In this document: one piece after another, positions 10,945 through 21,284 of the stretch
Position numbering within the stretch: position 1 is the stretch's first letter
Layout: each line of letters opens with the position of its first letter
From: Shinisaurus crocodilurus
Taxonomy: Eukaryota; Chordata; Lepidosauria; Squamata; Shinisauridae
NCBI GenBank assembly: GCA_021292165.1
Contig: CM037879.1
Coordinates: 282,570,272-282,634,271, forward strand
Length of the DNA stretch: 64,000 bases
Reading direction: 5' to 3'
Made by a program: the position numbers and the translations under genes
The notes under the pieces: generated by a model
The model's input: the letters and a program-made list of their open reading frames with translations, nothing else
Databases searched by the model: none
Told to the model about the DNA's origin: nothing

Positions 10945-11340
10945 ATGACTAAGCATAGAATTAGAAATGCACTCCAAAAGCTTCTGGATTAGCAAGCACG
11001 TGGAGGTGGAACAGACTAAACTATACCCCTGGGGCTCTCTGCCATGAATGGAGAGAGATTTTTCTTTCCTTTTCTTATAGTACTACAGTTCAAGGTTGCC
11101 CAACAATGTTAATACACTCACGACAGACAAAATAAAGTTCTTCATACAACATAGTTTCGGCCAATTCTCCCTACACCTGTATTGTGTACAGGCAAGGGGT
11201 GGATATTGGGATATTGGTAGATGCCGTTTCTCCTAGCATTTCATTTCATCCACTACCTAGTTTCTCCTCAAATGCAGCATGCCTGCTGTAGCCAGTTCCA
11301 ATGCCAACACAACAACAAATTGCAGATGAAGATTAGGATT
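10060..11340. other. Unassigned sequence with (TG)n
   Basis: Contains a G run at 10272-10285 and a (TG)n run at 10914-10945. The frames over the TG run are low-complexity artefacts. No gene recognised. Confidence 0.45.
10914..10945. repeat. (TG)n microsatellite
   Basis: An uninterrupted TG run of about 32 bases. Confidence 0.95.
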
Positions 11341-11440
11341 CCTCATACTGTGCCTGTCACTCTTTCACCCTCAGCCATACGAACATCTCCTGCTCCCTCA
11401 AAGAATTATGTCCTTTCCCCCTTGCTACTCCTTGGACCAG

Positions 11441-11645
11441 GAACTGCCTCCATAAGAAGAGCTCCTGCTGGATCAGAACAAAGGCCTATCTAGTCCAACA
11501 TTCTGTTTGCACAGTGACCAACCAGATGGCCATGGGAAGTCCACAAGTAGGACATGCATGCAATAGCACACTCCCACTTGTGTTCCCAGCAACTGGCATA
11601 CTGTCCCTGGTACTGGAGTCATCATGACTGGTAGCGTCATGACTC
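11441..11645 (-). repeat. LINE-type 3' fragment, family 'R1'
   Basis: Shows 'gctcctgctggatcagaaca', 'tctagtccaacattctgttt' and 'agtccacaagtaggacatgc'. Flanking sequence on both sides ('ccttggaccaggaactgcct' before, 'catccctcctcaaaacccac' after) looks like one older repeat that this fragment interrupts. Confidence 0.55.
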
Positions 11646-11649
11646 CATG

Positions 11650-13136
11650 ATTCCAGCTCTCTTAATTCCATCACATCCCTCCTCAAAACCCACATTTCCC
11701 ATGAAGCCTTTGGCACAACCCCTTTGTTCCCATCCGGAAACAAATTAAGCCTAAATACATGTATTTCAAATAACTGCATATTATACCTGAGCTTTCCCCG
11801 CCACTATTGTCTCCCCTATGTTGATTTCTTGATCACCTGTCCTTTCATACACCATGAAACACCATGCACATAGATGGTGTCCTGAAAACCACCGACTGAT
11901 TAACTTGAAGAATTCGTAGAGTTGCCACCAAAATTTCAACTAAGGCAAAAGCTGAAGTGAATTTGGATGGAACCTCCTTGTGCAAAATATGTGAACTTTC
12001 AAGAGATAGCCAAAAAACTTAGATGTGGTTAGCAAAAAATATCAGAAAGGTTTCATACATCTGAAGGAATTCACAGTCAGATGATATGATGACCACTAGC
12101 TCGGTTTTTTTTTAATGAATTAGGTAATATTATTGAAGTTAGTCCTATCATGTTATTAGTCATGATCAATGAACAAAATTTTCACATTCAGAAACAGGAA
12201 ATTTTTAAATAGGAGGAGGAGGCCAAACAAGGATGGCCATCACTTTCACATCTTGCTGGCAAATTCCCAGAGGCATATGATTGACAAGTACTGGAATGAT
12301 GTATGTGATGGCCATAGGTCTGATCCATCAAAGGTGCTTCTTGAATTTTTCATGGACTTAGGGCCAGTCAGCAGCTGAGAAGGCACTGAAATTCAGGACG
12401 CCAACAAAGTTTGAAATTATTTGGTTTGTTGGTGAAACCTAGCATGTTCATAATCCCAAACATGTAGTGAGCCCAGATTTTGAGCCAATGAACTTTAATA
12501 TTTTTGTAATTCAGACCAAGCTTGATTATGAGTTATTTTATATTTTCTGCACCTGCGTGGCCTGCATTCAGATGCCACCAGTTTTGTACATGCTCAGATA
12601 TTGGTTGCTGTAACCCTTTACTTTCCGAAGTAAACAAAGCACATAGGAAAACAGCCAATCGGGGAAGGGTACATTGTGATGCATGACATCATGACACATG
12701 GGCTTGGGGAAAACCCCCACATATCATTTATGCCCATGTTCCCAAGATGCACTCAGGTGATGTGCATGTGCCAATCCCCCCCCCCCCGCCTAAATACTCA
12801 AAACAATGGAGAACTTTTCTCTGAGTTTGTAACATTAGATTAGTATGTTGGTGAGCTAATTATGCTTCCTAATGATGTAAATTCACCCATCACTAAAAAT
12901 ATTTTTCTACATGGATGTCTTATTATACCAGCATAGCTGATTTATTTTTATTTTTTTGGCTAGGGGAAAAACACACACATCAGCGTGCTCCAGTTCTTAC
13001 AGAGTTGGACTTGGAAATCTAGACAAACTATTCCCTGCTATGCATTTATTGGGAACTACAGTACAAGCTGCAGTTCACTGCATGTAAAACAGAACACAGG
13101 GAACTATCTCCAAGGGCTCCTTTGAGGATGAATATA
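11650..13136. other. No recognisable gene
   Basis: AT-moderate sequence with a C run at 12777-12787. The first 120 bases appear to be the right half of an older repeat. Small frames (for example 12169-12378) carry no recognisable motif. Confidence 0.45.
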
Positions 13137-13145
13137 TTATTATTA

Positions 13146-13184
<39 letters not shown>
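13137..13184. repeat. (TTA)n microsatellite
   Basis: A TTA trinucleotide run directly abutting a LINE 3' end, a common position for such arrays. Confidence 0.95.
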
Positions 13185-13345
13185 TATTCAATTTATATCC
13201 CGCCTATATACTATTACTCTAGGCGGCGAACAAAATAACAATCAATTAAACAGATAACTATACAATAAAAGCATCTGTTAAACATAAAAACAGTATAAAA
13301 AATCCATTAAAATTCCATAAAAACAATAAAATTCCATAGTATAGG
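13185..13345 (-). mobile_element. LINE 3'-end fragment (L2-type)
   Basis: 'ttcaatttatatcccgccta', 'ctaggcggcgaacaaaata' and A-rich 'aaaacagtataaaaaatcc' blocks match in order the segment at 23202-23340. Confidence 0.5.
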
Positions 13346-13599
13346 AATTATACTAGTAAATATAAATATAGTAAAGTACTTTCTGCAATACAAAAGTGCC
13401 GCATATATGCATCATAAAAACAAAGAGCATTAAGTACAGCATAGCCACTGGAGTTATCCCACACAGTGCTTTTCCCTCTGTGGTGTGTTTTTCCCATAGT
13501 TCTTTGCAAGTTCTCACTGACCACACTCATCATGGCCCCCTGCCTAATGACGTTTCTCCACCTGTTTTTATATCAGAGATTTTATATGAGAAACACCAT

Positions 13600-13699
13600 A
13601 CTTGGGGTAAGCAACCTGTGACCTACAATTCCCATCATCTCTGAGCAGTGGCTATGCTGGCTGGGGCTGATGGGAGTTGAAGTCCAGCAATGTCTGGAG
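13600..13699. mobile_element. Palindromic MITE fragment (family B)
   Basis: 'cctacaattcccatcatctc' and 'gatgggagttgaagtccagc' form opposing arms around 'ggctatgctggctgggg'. Ends abruptly at the element starting at 13700. Confidence 0.5.
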
Positions 13700-14085
13700 C
13701 AGGGATGTACAGAGTCTGTTAAATCCGTTCTGTCTGTGCTTCATGGACTGCCAGGCATCTTTCATTCCATCGTCCGTTCATTGAAGGAATCGGATTTTTT
13801 TTGTATGAGAACCTCTTTCCAGTTGCGCAAGTGTGCATTAGTGCGAATGCGTATTAAGGTAAGTGCACATTAGTGCTAAAGTGCAATAGCACAAATGTGC
13901 ACTAATGTTAATGCGCATTCATGCGTGCATATTTGCGCAAATCTCCCCCAAAAGTTAAAAAAAAAGGTTTGCAATTCTGTGGAATCTGTGCAACCGGAAA
14001 AAGCCGGCCCGCTGCAGAATCTGTAGGTTAGATTCATAGAAATCTGAACTCATTTGAATCTGTTGCTGATTTCTCCGATGTCCCG
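13700..14085 (+). mobile_element. CAGGGATG-ended element with gcgca/gtgca word arrays
   Basis: Starts cagggatgtacagagtctg and ends near 'gatttctccgatgtccc'. The interior is packed with alternating words such as tgcgcaa, gtgcatta, gtgcacatta and gcgcattc. The right subterminal part ('aagccggcccgctgcagaat', 'gaatctgt') matches 22590-22680. No coding capacity. Probably a non-autonomous DNA transposon. Confidence 0.6.
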
Positions 14086-14250
14086 AAGTTGGTGGGCCAT
14101 AGGTTGTCCACCCCTCTGGGACTCCCTTTTAAAGGGTGCCCCATCTCCATTAATTCCCTTGCTTATTCTGACTATTGGATTTGTTCTCAAAACAGAAGAA
14201 TGCCCATTTTTAAAGCAATGCTCAATTCCAGTTCTCCTTTTAACAATATA

Positions 14251-14477
14251 AGCCAGTGTGGCGTAGTGGTGAGAGTGTTGGACTGGGACTCGTGAGATCC
14301 GGGTTCTAGTCCCTGCTTGGCCATGAAGCTTCCTGGGTGACTTTGGGCCAGTCACTGACTCTCAGCCTAACCTACCTCACAGGGTTGTTGTGAGGATAAA
14401 ATGGAGAGGAGGAGGAGGATTATGTGAGCCGCCTTGGGTTCCTTGCAAGAAAAAAGGCGGGGTATAAATATAATAAA
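14251..14477 (+). mobile_element. Sauria-type tRNA-derived SINE
   Basis: A tRNA-like head with A-box 'gtggcgtagtggt' and B-box 'gggttctagtccc', body 'ctgggtgactttgggccagt', 'cacagggttgttgtgaggat' and tail 'aaggcggggtataaata'. Recognised from squamate genomes. The body also resembles the MIR/CORE block, so a CORE-SINE label is an alternative. Confidence 0.8.
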
Positions 14478-14488
14478 AAATTATGTGA

Positions 14489-14514
14489 ATATATATATAT
14501 ATATATATATATAT
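14489..14514. repeat. (TA)n microsatellite
   Basis: An AT dinucleotide run just after the SINE tail. Confidence 0.95.
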
Positions 14515-15916
14515 GAAAAGTCATACCAAGTGTGCGTGTATATATTTAAACGGTGAGAAACGATGAAAACACTGTGTAGCTTTTGGTGGGAGCTGGTGTG
14601 TTGAAAGAAAGAGAAGTATAATTACTTAAAGCTCAGAAAAATCCAGAGACCTCAATCAACACTGCTGACAAGAGAGAACTAGATCAGCAGTTTAACTGAA
14701 CTTGAGGCCCTTTAAGGAAAATGTTTCTTCAGAACGATTTTTACTCCCAGCCTTCCACTGGCGTCCCGTAGGTCCACCACTTTCCGAAGAGAAGAGAAAA
14801 AAGTCCTCCCCTAGACACAGACTCCTCTCAGAAAGGCCAGCTTTACTTCTTCAGTTGTAGATCCGTAAGGGTGCACTCCGATGTCCCACCGACCTTGTCT
14901 GGGGGACGACGACACACACATAGGAATAGCCATAGAAGGCGCTGCGACCTCGGAAATCCTTTCCGGGATCACAGTGCCATGGAGCACCTCCCCCCCACCT
15001 CGTAGCTGGCATGTTTTTTTTTTCCTGCGCCAGCAGGGAACCGAGTACGGAATACTGTGCCTTGTTCCCCCTTGTGGGGGGAGGGCGTTCCCGGGGGGGG
15101 AGGGGGGAGCGAGGCTCTGCCCGATTCCGAGGAATCCAGGTGGTGCCTCAGCCTCTCTTCCTCAGGTGGAGGGGAGGAACATTTGGATGTGTCCCCCTTC
15201 ATCATCTCTCAACTCCAGTTGTCACATGCAAAAGTCCCAATGTTCTACAAAACCAATTAGGGCCTTTTAAATGTCTGGATTCTTTTAGTAAACCCTTTGT
15301 TTACTAAACTGAAATTAAGGAAAGCAGGAAATGAATTTAAAAGTGATTTGGCGTTTCTTCGGTGGCCGTGAACTTGACAGGAAACTTGCACTCGCCACAA
15401 GTGCTTAGGGGGAATAAAAAGGGGTGGCGGAATCCTTTCATGAGTTAACTTTATTACTTTCAAATCATTTTTATAATGACACAAGTCTATTAAAAAGAAA
15501 TGTTACACACATGTACACACTGTTAAAAAAGCCAACATGCTGTCAGCTGGCTTTGCATTTGGTAAAGCGAGGGAGTCAGAGAGAAGGAGAAAGTGGCAAT
15601 TGTTTCTTTGTGATTTTTATTTTCATCAATGTATCATATGCACATTTATGACGGCCTTGTAGGCTCTGCAATTTCTGGGTGGTCTTAAGTAGTCATACTC
15701 TTTCTCTGTACATGGACAACCCCCATGTGCACTTCTGTGAACTTCTTGAGGGGGAATCGTGGGACACAAAGTTGGAAAATACATACATTAAATAAACTCA
15801 TAAAGTCAGTCGGATTTTAGACAGAAGCAGCTAAGATACATGTCTCTTGAAAAACAAACAAGGGAAAAAAATAGCCAACTTTATCCTTAGGGTAAGGTTC
15901 ACACATCACATTAATT
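14515..15916. other. GC-rich block then unassigned sequence
   Basis: 14870-15230 is GC- and CpG-rich with G runs near 15081-15107, and shares 'gaatccaggtggtgcctcag'-like text with 33160-33185. It may be an old repeat rather than a CpG island. Frames there overlap on both strands without motifs. 15240-15916 shows nothing recognisable. Confidence 0.35.
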
Positions 15917-16006
15917 ACATAGAATCATAGAATCATAGAAAAGTAGAGTTGGAAGGGGCCTACAAGGCCATCGAGTCCAACCCCCTGCTCAATGCAGGAA
16001 TCTAGG

Positions 16007-18877
16007 TCAAAGCATCCCTGACAGATGGCTGTCCAGCTGCACCTTGAATGCCTCCAGAGTGGGAGAGCCCACAACCTCCCTAGGTAGTTGATTCCATTGT
16101 CTTATTGCTCTGACAGTCAGGAAATTTTTCCTGATGTTTAGGTGGAATCTAGGTTCCTGTAACTTGAGCCCATTATTCCGTGTCCTGCAAACTGGGATGA
16201 TCGAGAAGAGATCTTTGCCCTCCTCTGTGTGACATCCCTTCAAATACTGGAAGAGTGCGATCATATCTCCCCTCAGTCTCCTCTTCTGAAGGCTAAACAT
16301 GCCCAGTTCTTTCAGTCTCTCCTCATAGGGCCTTGTTTCCAGTCCCTTTATCATCTTTGTTGCCCTCCTCTGAACCCTCTCCAGTTTGTCTACATCCTTC
16401 TGAAAGTGTGGTGCCCAGAACTGGACGCAGTACTCAAGATGAGGCCTAACCAGTGCCGAGTAAAGGGGAATTATCACTTCCCGCGATTTGGAAGCTATAC
16501 TTCTATTAATACAGCCCAAAATTGCATTTGCCTTCTTTGCAGCCACATCGCATTGCTGGCTCATATTCAGTTTGTGATCTACCACAATTCCAAGATCCTT
16601 CTCACTTGTAGTATTGTTGAGCCAAGTGTCCCCCATTCTGTAACTCTGCATTTGGTTTCCATTCCCTAGGTGCAGCACTTGGCATTTATCCCTATTAAAT
16701 TTCATTCTGTTGTTTTCGGCCCAGCGCTCCAGTCTGTCGAGATCGCTTTGAATTTTGTTTCTTTCTTCCAGAGTATTAGCTGTTCCACCCAACTTTGTGT
16801 CATCTGCAAATTTGATAAGCATTCCCTGCACCTCTTCATCTAAGTCATTAATAAAAATGTTGAAGAGCACCGGGCCCAGGACCGAGCCCTGTGGTACCCC
16901 GCTCGTTACCTCTCCCCAGTTTGAGAAGGAACCATTGATAAGCACTCTTTGAGTCCGATTCTGTAGCCAATTGTGGATCCACCTGATAGTTGTTCCATCT
17001 AGCCCACTCTTAGCTAGCTTACTAATCAGGATATCATGAGGCACTTTGTCGAAAGCTTTGCTGAAGTCCAGATATATAATGTCCACAGCATTCCCACAGT
17101 CCACAAGGGAGGTTACCCGATCAAAAAATGAGATCAGATTAGTCTGACAGGATTTGTTCTTGACAAATCCATGCTGGCTTCTAGTAATCACTGCATTGTT
17201 TTCAAGGTGCTTGCAGACTGACTTCTTTATAATCTGCTCAAAAATCTTCCCGGGGATTGATGTCAGACTGACTGGCCTATAGTTCCCAGGTTCCTCCTTC
17301 TTGCCCTTTTTGAAGATGGGAACAACATTTGCCCTCCTCCAGTCGTCTGGCACTTCACCTGTCCTCCATGATTTCTCAAAGATAATAGACAGTGGTTCTG
17401 AGAGTTCTTCTGCCAGTTCCTTTATTACTCTAGGATGCAGCTCATCAGGCCCTGGAGATTTAAACTCGTTCAGAGTAATCAGGTGCTCCTTGACCATTTG
17501 CCTATTAATCTCAAGCTGCAATCCTGCCCCTTCAGTCTGCACTTCAGGTTTGCCAGGGGGGTCATAGACCCTCTTTTGGGAGAAGACCGAGCCGAAGTAG
17601 GAATTGAACACTTCTGCCTTTTCTTTGTCTTCTGTTATCAATTTGCCATCCTCATTGCGTAGTTGAACCACCAGTTCTTTCTTCTGTCTTTTACTGTGCA
17701 TGTATCTGAAGAAAGCTTTTTTGTTGCTTTTAGCATTCCTCGCTAACCTTAGCTCATTCTCAGCTTTAGCCTTCCTGACACTATTCCTGCAGTTCTGTGC
17801 TACCTGCCTGTACTCTTCACTTGTAGCCTGTCCTTCCTTCCACTTCCTATACGTGTCCTTTTTTGTTTTCAGGTCGTCTTTGAGTTTATTGTGAAGCCAC
17901 ATTGGCTTCTTCTGTTGCCCTCTGCCTTTTTTCCTTTTGGGAATTGTTTGCAATTGTGCCTTTAAAATTTCCTTTTTTAAAAACTCCCACCCCTCCTGGG
18001 CTCCCTTTCTCGTGAGAGTCACTTGCCATGGGATCTTACTAATCATTGTTCTGAGTTTGTTAAAATTGGCTTTCCTAAAATCCAGGGTACGTGTTTGGCT
18101 ACACTCAGCTTTTGCTTCCGTTAGAATCAAGAACTCAAGTATAACATGGTCACTTTCCCCCAGAGTTCCCGAAACTGCCACTTTATCCACTAACTCGTCT
18201 CTGTTGGTTAGAATCAGGTCAAGGATAGCCGATCCTCTAGTTCCTTCCTCCACTTTCTGTAGGAGGAAGTTATCAGCAGCACAGCTCAGGAATTTCTTGG
18301 AGGGGCCATGTTTGGCTGAAAAAGTCTCCCAACAGATATCAGGGAAATTGAAGTCTCCCATTACTACCACATCGTGCCTCCTTGAAACACTGGCAATTTG
18401 TTTTTCAAAAGTTCCATCCTCGTCTTCTCCTTGATTGGGTGGTCGGTAGTAGACTCCAACCGCCATGTTCGTTTTATTCTTTGCCCCCTTTATTTTAACC
18501 CAGATGCTCTCAATGGGGCTGCCAAGCTCCTCTTCCTGTATCTCTGTGCAGAGATACGTATTTTTAACATACAGTGCAACTCCACCTCCCTTTCTGTTGC
18601 TTCTGTTCCTTTTGAACAAGTTATACCCTTCAATTGCTGTATTCCAGTCATGGGAGTCATCCCACCAGGTTTCAGTTATCCCTATCAAGTCGTACTTGCC
18701 CTCATGTATCAAGAGTTCAAGTTCGTCTTGTTTGTTGCCCATACTCTGGGCATTAGTATAAAGACATCGAAGACTATGTGCTTTATAGTCCGACTTTCCC
18801 CCTACATTTTGTGGTAGACTATCAATGGGCACCGCTGGAGCTGTTCTCTCCATTGTGGCATAGAGGCCTTCTTCCAT
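16007..18877 (-). CDS. CR1 ORF2: endonuclease-reverse transcriptase (intact)
   Basis: The enzyme nicks target DNA and reverse-transcribes the element RNA from that nick. The 956-residue frame has no stops, near the usual CR1 ORF2 length. Residues 35-250 form an APE-type endonuclease: N42 in 'YTNAQSM', E69 in 'ITETWW', D175 and N177 in 'GDFNFPD', and 'SDH' at 242-244. The reverse transcriptase spans about 460-760, with 'NYRPVSL' at 532-538, 'YLDFSKAFD' at 602-610, 'GVPQGSVLGP' at 660-669 and the catalytic 'FADD' at 690-693. The start ATG follows ORF1 by 38 bases in another frame. All visible catalytic residues are present, so the protein could be active. Transcription is unlikely from this copy because its 5' end is missing. 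The last 85 residues are nearly identical to the fragment at 59593-59850. Confidence 0.95.
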   Translation of the reverse strand: MEEGLYATMERTAPAVPIDSLPQNVGGKSDYKAHSLRCLYTNAQSMGNKQDELELLIHEGKYDLIGITETWWDDSHDWNTAIEGYNLFKRNRSNRKGGGVALYVKNTYLCTEIQEEELGSPIESIWVKIKGAKNKTNMAVGVYYRPPNQGEDEDGTFEKQIASVSRRHDVVVMGDFNFPDICWETFSAKHGPSKKFLSCAADNFLLQKVEEGTRGSAILDLILTNRDELVDKVAVSGTLGESDHVILEFLILTEAKAECSQTRTLDFRKANFNKLRTMISKIPWQVTLTRKGAQEGWEFLKKEILKAQLQTIPKRKKGRGQQKKPMWLHNKLKDDLKTKKDTYRKWKEGQATSEEYRQVAQNCRNSVRKAKAENELRLARNAKSNKKAFFRYMHSKRQKKELVVQLRNEDGKLITEDKEKAEVFNSYFGSVFSQKRVYDPPGKPEVQTEGAGLQLEINRQMVKEHLITLNEFKSPGPDELHPRVIKELAEELSEPLSIIFEKSWRTGEVPDDWRRANVVPIFKKGKKEEPGNYRPVSLTSIPGKIFEQIIKKSVCKHLENNAVITRSQHGFVKNKSCQTNLISFFDRVTSLVDCGNAVDIIYLDFSKAFDKVPHDILISKLAKSGLDGTTIRWIHNWLQNRTQRVLINGSFSNWGEVTSGVPQGSVLGPVLFNIFINDLDEEVQGMLIKFADDTKLGGTANTLEERNKIQSDLDRLERWAENNRMKFNRDKCQVLHLGNGNQMQSYRMGDTWLNNTTSEKDLGIVVDHKLNMSQQCDVAAKKANAILGCINRSIASKSREVIIPLYSALVRPHLEYCVQFWAPHFQKDVDKLERVQRRATKMIKGLETRPYEERLKELGMFSLQKRRLRGDMIALFQYLKGCHTEEGKDLFSIIPVCRTRNNGLKLQEPRFHLNIRKNFLTVRAIRQWNQLPREVVGSPTLEAFKVQLDSHLSGML

Positions 18878-18915
18878 TGGTACCCCCGAGTTTATGTCTC
18901 CCTCCCCTGTTGGAT

Positions 18916-19821
18916 TCAGTTTAAAGCCCTCCTGATTAAGTTCCTCATGCTGTGGCCAAACACATTCTTCCCAGTCCTTGTGAGGTGCAACCCATCCTTT
19001 GCCAGCAGTCCATCTTCCAGGAAGTGTAGCCCGTGGTCCCAGAATCCAAATCCCTCACGTCGGCTCCACCTTCGTAGCCAGTCATTCACTCGGAGTATTT
19101 TTCTTTCCCTTTCTATGCCTCTTCCAAGTACTGGAAGGATGGATGAGAAAACTATCTGGGCCCCGAAGTTCTTGAGTTCCCTTCCCAGCTCTTCAAAGTC
19201 TGCCGTGATTTCTTTGTAACTCCGCTTGGCAGTATCATTTGTACCCACGTGGAAGAGAAGAAAGGGGTATGTGTCGGTGGGCTGCATGAGCCTCGGCAGC
19301 TGCTCTGACACATCCTTAATCCGTGCTCCGGGGAGACAGCACACCTGGCGAGTCCATGGGTCTTCGCGACATACTTTGGCTTCGATCCCCCGCAGGAGGG
19401 AGTCTCCCACTATGAGTACTCTTCTCTTCCTCTTGCTGTAGGCCTTGGCTTGATTGCCTCCACTCGACTGACCCTCAGCCTCTTGCTCGCTATCACGTTG
19501 GGTGCCCGGTAATCCGTCCTCTGCAGGCTGTCCTCTGCTCTCGTCCTCAAGTACATGGAAGCGGTTCCATAGCTCCACTGCTTCCACAGGCGCAGAGTGT
19601 CTTGTAGTTCTTGTGCTCCTAACAGTCACCCTTTTCCAGGGAGTTCCCCCTGTGTTATTTTCCCTTGCCTCAGCAGTCTCCGACTCCGCCTCATCCTGCC
19701 GTTGCCCTTCTGGCTCCTGTACTGTGCTTTGGTGCTGTAGATCCACCGTTCTGTCTAAGAACTCCTCGCTTTCTCTTATGCTCCTGAGGGTTGACACATC
19801 GTAAAATGCCCATGAATACAA
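18916..19821 (-). CDS. CR1 ORF1: esterase-like (SGNH) protein, N-terminus missing
   Basis: The 301-codon open frame opens at TTG and there is an in-frame TGA 18 bases upstream, so it lacks a proper start and is most likely 5'-truncated. Residues 1-125 are acidic and low in complexity. From about residue 130 a basic 'KRKRR' leads into an SGNH/GDSL hydrolase fold: 'VGDSLL' with S141, 'GTND' at 193-196, and 'DGLHLT' with D276 and H279 as the expected dyad. CR1 ORF1 proteins are known to carry such an esterase domain. Its substrate is not established, and it may help with lipid or membrane contact. The catalytic set is intact here. The upstream PHD or coiled-coil part found in some CR1 ORF1 proteins is absent. 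Confidence 0.85.
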   Translation of the reverse strand: MYSWAFYDVSTLRSIRESEEFLDRTVDLQHQSTVQEPEGQRQDEAESETAEARENNTGGTPWKRVTVRSTRTTRHSAPVEAVELWNRFHVLEDESRGQPAEDGLPGTQRDSEQEAEGQSSGGNQAKAYSKRKRRVLIVGDSLLRGIEAKVCREDPWTRQVCCLPGARIKDVSEQLPRLMQPTDTYPFLLFHVGTNDTAKRSYKEITADFEELGRELKNFGAQIVFSSILPVLGRGIERERKILRVNDWLRRWSRREGFGFWDHGLHFLEDGLLAKDGLHLTRTGKNVFGHSMRNLIRRALN

Positions 19822-19825
19822 TGAA

Positions 19826-20567
19826 AAGTGTTTACATCAGCCACCACAGACCATTGCTTCTAATCACTTGCAGCAAATGTCCCATGGACAGATCCATAAG
19901 ACTGGTGTGAGATGATACTGAATGGCACAAACAAGGTTTCTTCTCCTTAACGGCTACTGCCTGCACACGATGGACACCACCAGAGGGGCAACTACCACTG
20001 GGTGATCGCTTCAGACAACCAAGATTTTGCACTGCTAAACGTGATCGGCATGAAAACCACACAGATTTATGAATGAATCTGTCCCAAACAAGAGGTGAAT
20101 GGAGAGGCAGGGAGAGGTTATTTTGTATCATCAGATCCATCAATAGTTACATATGTATATAATAACATACTTGTCAGAAATTTGTCCAAATCCTTTCTTT
20201 TTCATGATGTTGCTTCAAGGGGAGTCACCATAATGATAAGCACCGTAACCTTGCGCTCAGCATCACCTCTTCCCTCTCCCCCCTCTGCCATCTATTCCCT
20301 CCCCTCGGCAACTTCAGTTCTGTGTAGCTCCAAAGCCTGCTTCGTCCATTATTTACCTTAATCTGCAGTGCACTACTACGCCATCTGTCTACCTGACACC
20401 TTACAGGGTTCTACAGCCAACACAAACTGGCCCCAGACTAAAAGAGATCGTGTACAGGGAAAGAGAAATGAGTTATCTGGAGTACCCCCACACCAGTTCC
20501 CCCCCCCCCATTGCCACTAGTGTCATGGTTGCACCCCTGTTAGCAGTTGGTTGCTGCTGTTTTTAAC
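19826..20567. other. Unassigned sequence flanking the CR1 5' end
   Basis: Contains a pyrimidine-rich stretch at 20265-20310 and a C run at 20501-20509. No repeat family or gene recognised. Confidence 0.4.
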
Positions 20568-20645
20568 CCTGCACTGAGCAGGGGGTTGGACTCGATAGAT
20601 AGCCTTGTAGGCTCCTTCCAACTCTATGATCTATGAATCTATGAA
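20568..20645 (+). mobile_element. CR1-type 3' tail fragment
   Basis: 'gagcagggggttggactcga', 'ccttgtaggctccttccaac' and 'tctatgatctatgaatctat' match the tail of the CR1 and of the 5S-CR1 SINE. No 5S head is seen, so either parent is possible. Confidence 0.75.
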
Positions 20646-20790
20646 GTCCCCTAGGGTTTTGAGTGAAGGCAGAAAGCACTGCCTTCCTTCTGATTGGCTT
20701 TAGGAGGGCACGACACATGATGCTGTAGCATTATTCCGAAGCTAATCAGTGGGGAGGGAGTCCATACTTTCTGCCCTCAGCTTAAGATTG

Positions 20791-21030
20791 AGAGCCAGCG
20801 TGGCGTAGTGGTGAGAGTGTCGGACTGGGACTCGGGAGATCCGGGTTCTAGTCCCCGCTCGGCCATGAAGCTCACTGGGTGACTTTGGGCCAGTCACACT
20901 GACTCTCAGCCTAACCTACCTCACAGGGTTGTTGTGAGGATAAAAATGGAGAGGAGGAGGAGCATTATGTAAGCCGCCTTGGGTTCCTTGCAGGAAAAAA
21001 GACGGGGTATCAATATAATAAATAAATAAA
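20791..21030 (+). mobile_element. Sauria-type SINE (first of a tandem pair)
   Basis: 'agccagcgtggcgtagtggt' head through to an 'aaataaataaataa' tail. A second copy in the same orientation starts 20 bases later. Confidence 0.8.
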
Positions 21031-21049
21031 TAATAAGATCACTTAAGAG

Positions 21050-21284
21050 AGCCAGCGTGGCGTAGTGGCTAGAGTGTTGGACTGGGTCTTGAGAGATCCG
21101 GGTTCTAGTCCTCGCTCGACCATGAAGCTCGCTGGGTGACTTTGGGCCAGTCACTGACTCTCAGCCTAACCTACCGCACAGGGTTGTTGTGAGGATAAAA
21201 CGGAGAAGAGAGGGAGGATTATGTAAGCCACCTTGGGTTCCTTGCAGGAGCAAAAAAGGTGGGGTATAAATAAATATAATAAAT
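21050..21284 (+). mobile_element. Sauria-type SINE (second of a tandem pair)
   Basis: Same head and body as the preceding copy with scattered substitutions, so an independent or old duplicate rather than a very recent one. 'cttaaga' precedes both copies. Confidence 0.8.

Larger units (their letters stand above)
15917..19825 (-). mobile_element. CR1 LINE, nearly complete, 5'-truncated in ORF1
   Basis: On the minus strand the order is partial ORF1 (esterase), a 38-base spacer, intact ORF2 (endonuclease plus reverse transcriptase), then a short 3' UTR ending in 'ctatgattctatgattctat' repeats. This is the CR1 layout. CR1 copies normally lack poly(A) and long target duplications, and none is seen here. 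The intact 956-codon ORF2 suggests recent insertion. The 5' break lies near 19825, because an in-frame TGA sits just upstream of the first ORF1 codons. Confidence 0.93.

Noticed and set aside
14251..14330. tRNA gene-like A and B boxes
   Set aside because: It is the head of a dispersed SINE with many copies. No intact cloverleaf was found.
14870..15230. CpG island/promoter
   Set aside because: GC-rich, but its text recurs near 32931-33325 and no first exon is visible, so a repeat is more likely.
17937..18817. Plus-strand frames of 139-165 codons opposite CR1 ORF2
   Set aside because: Shadows of the intact minus-strand ORF2.
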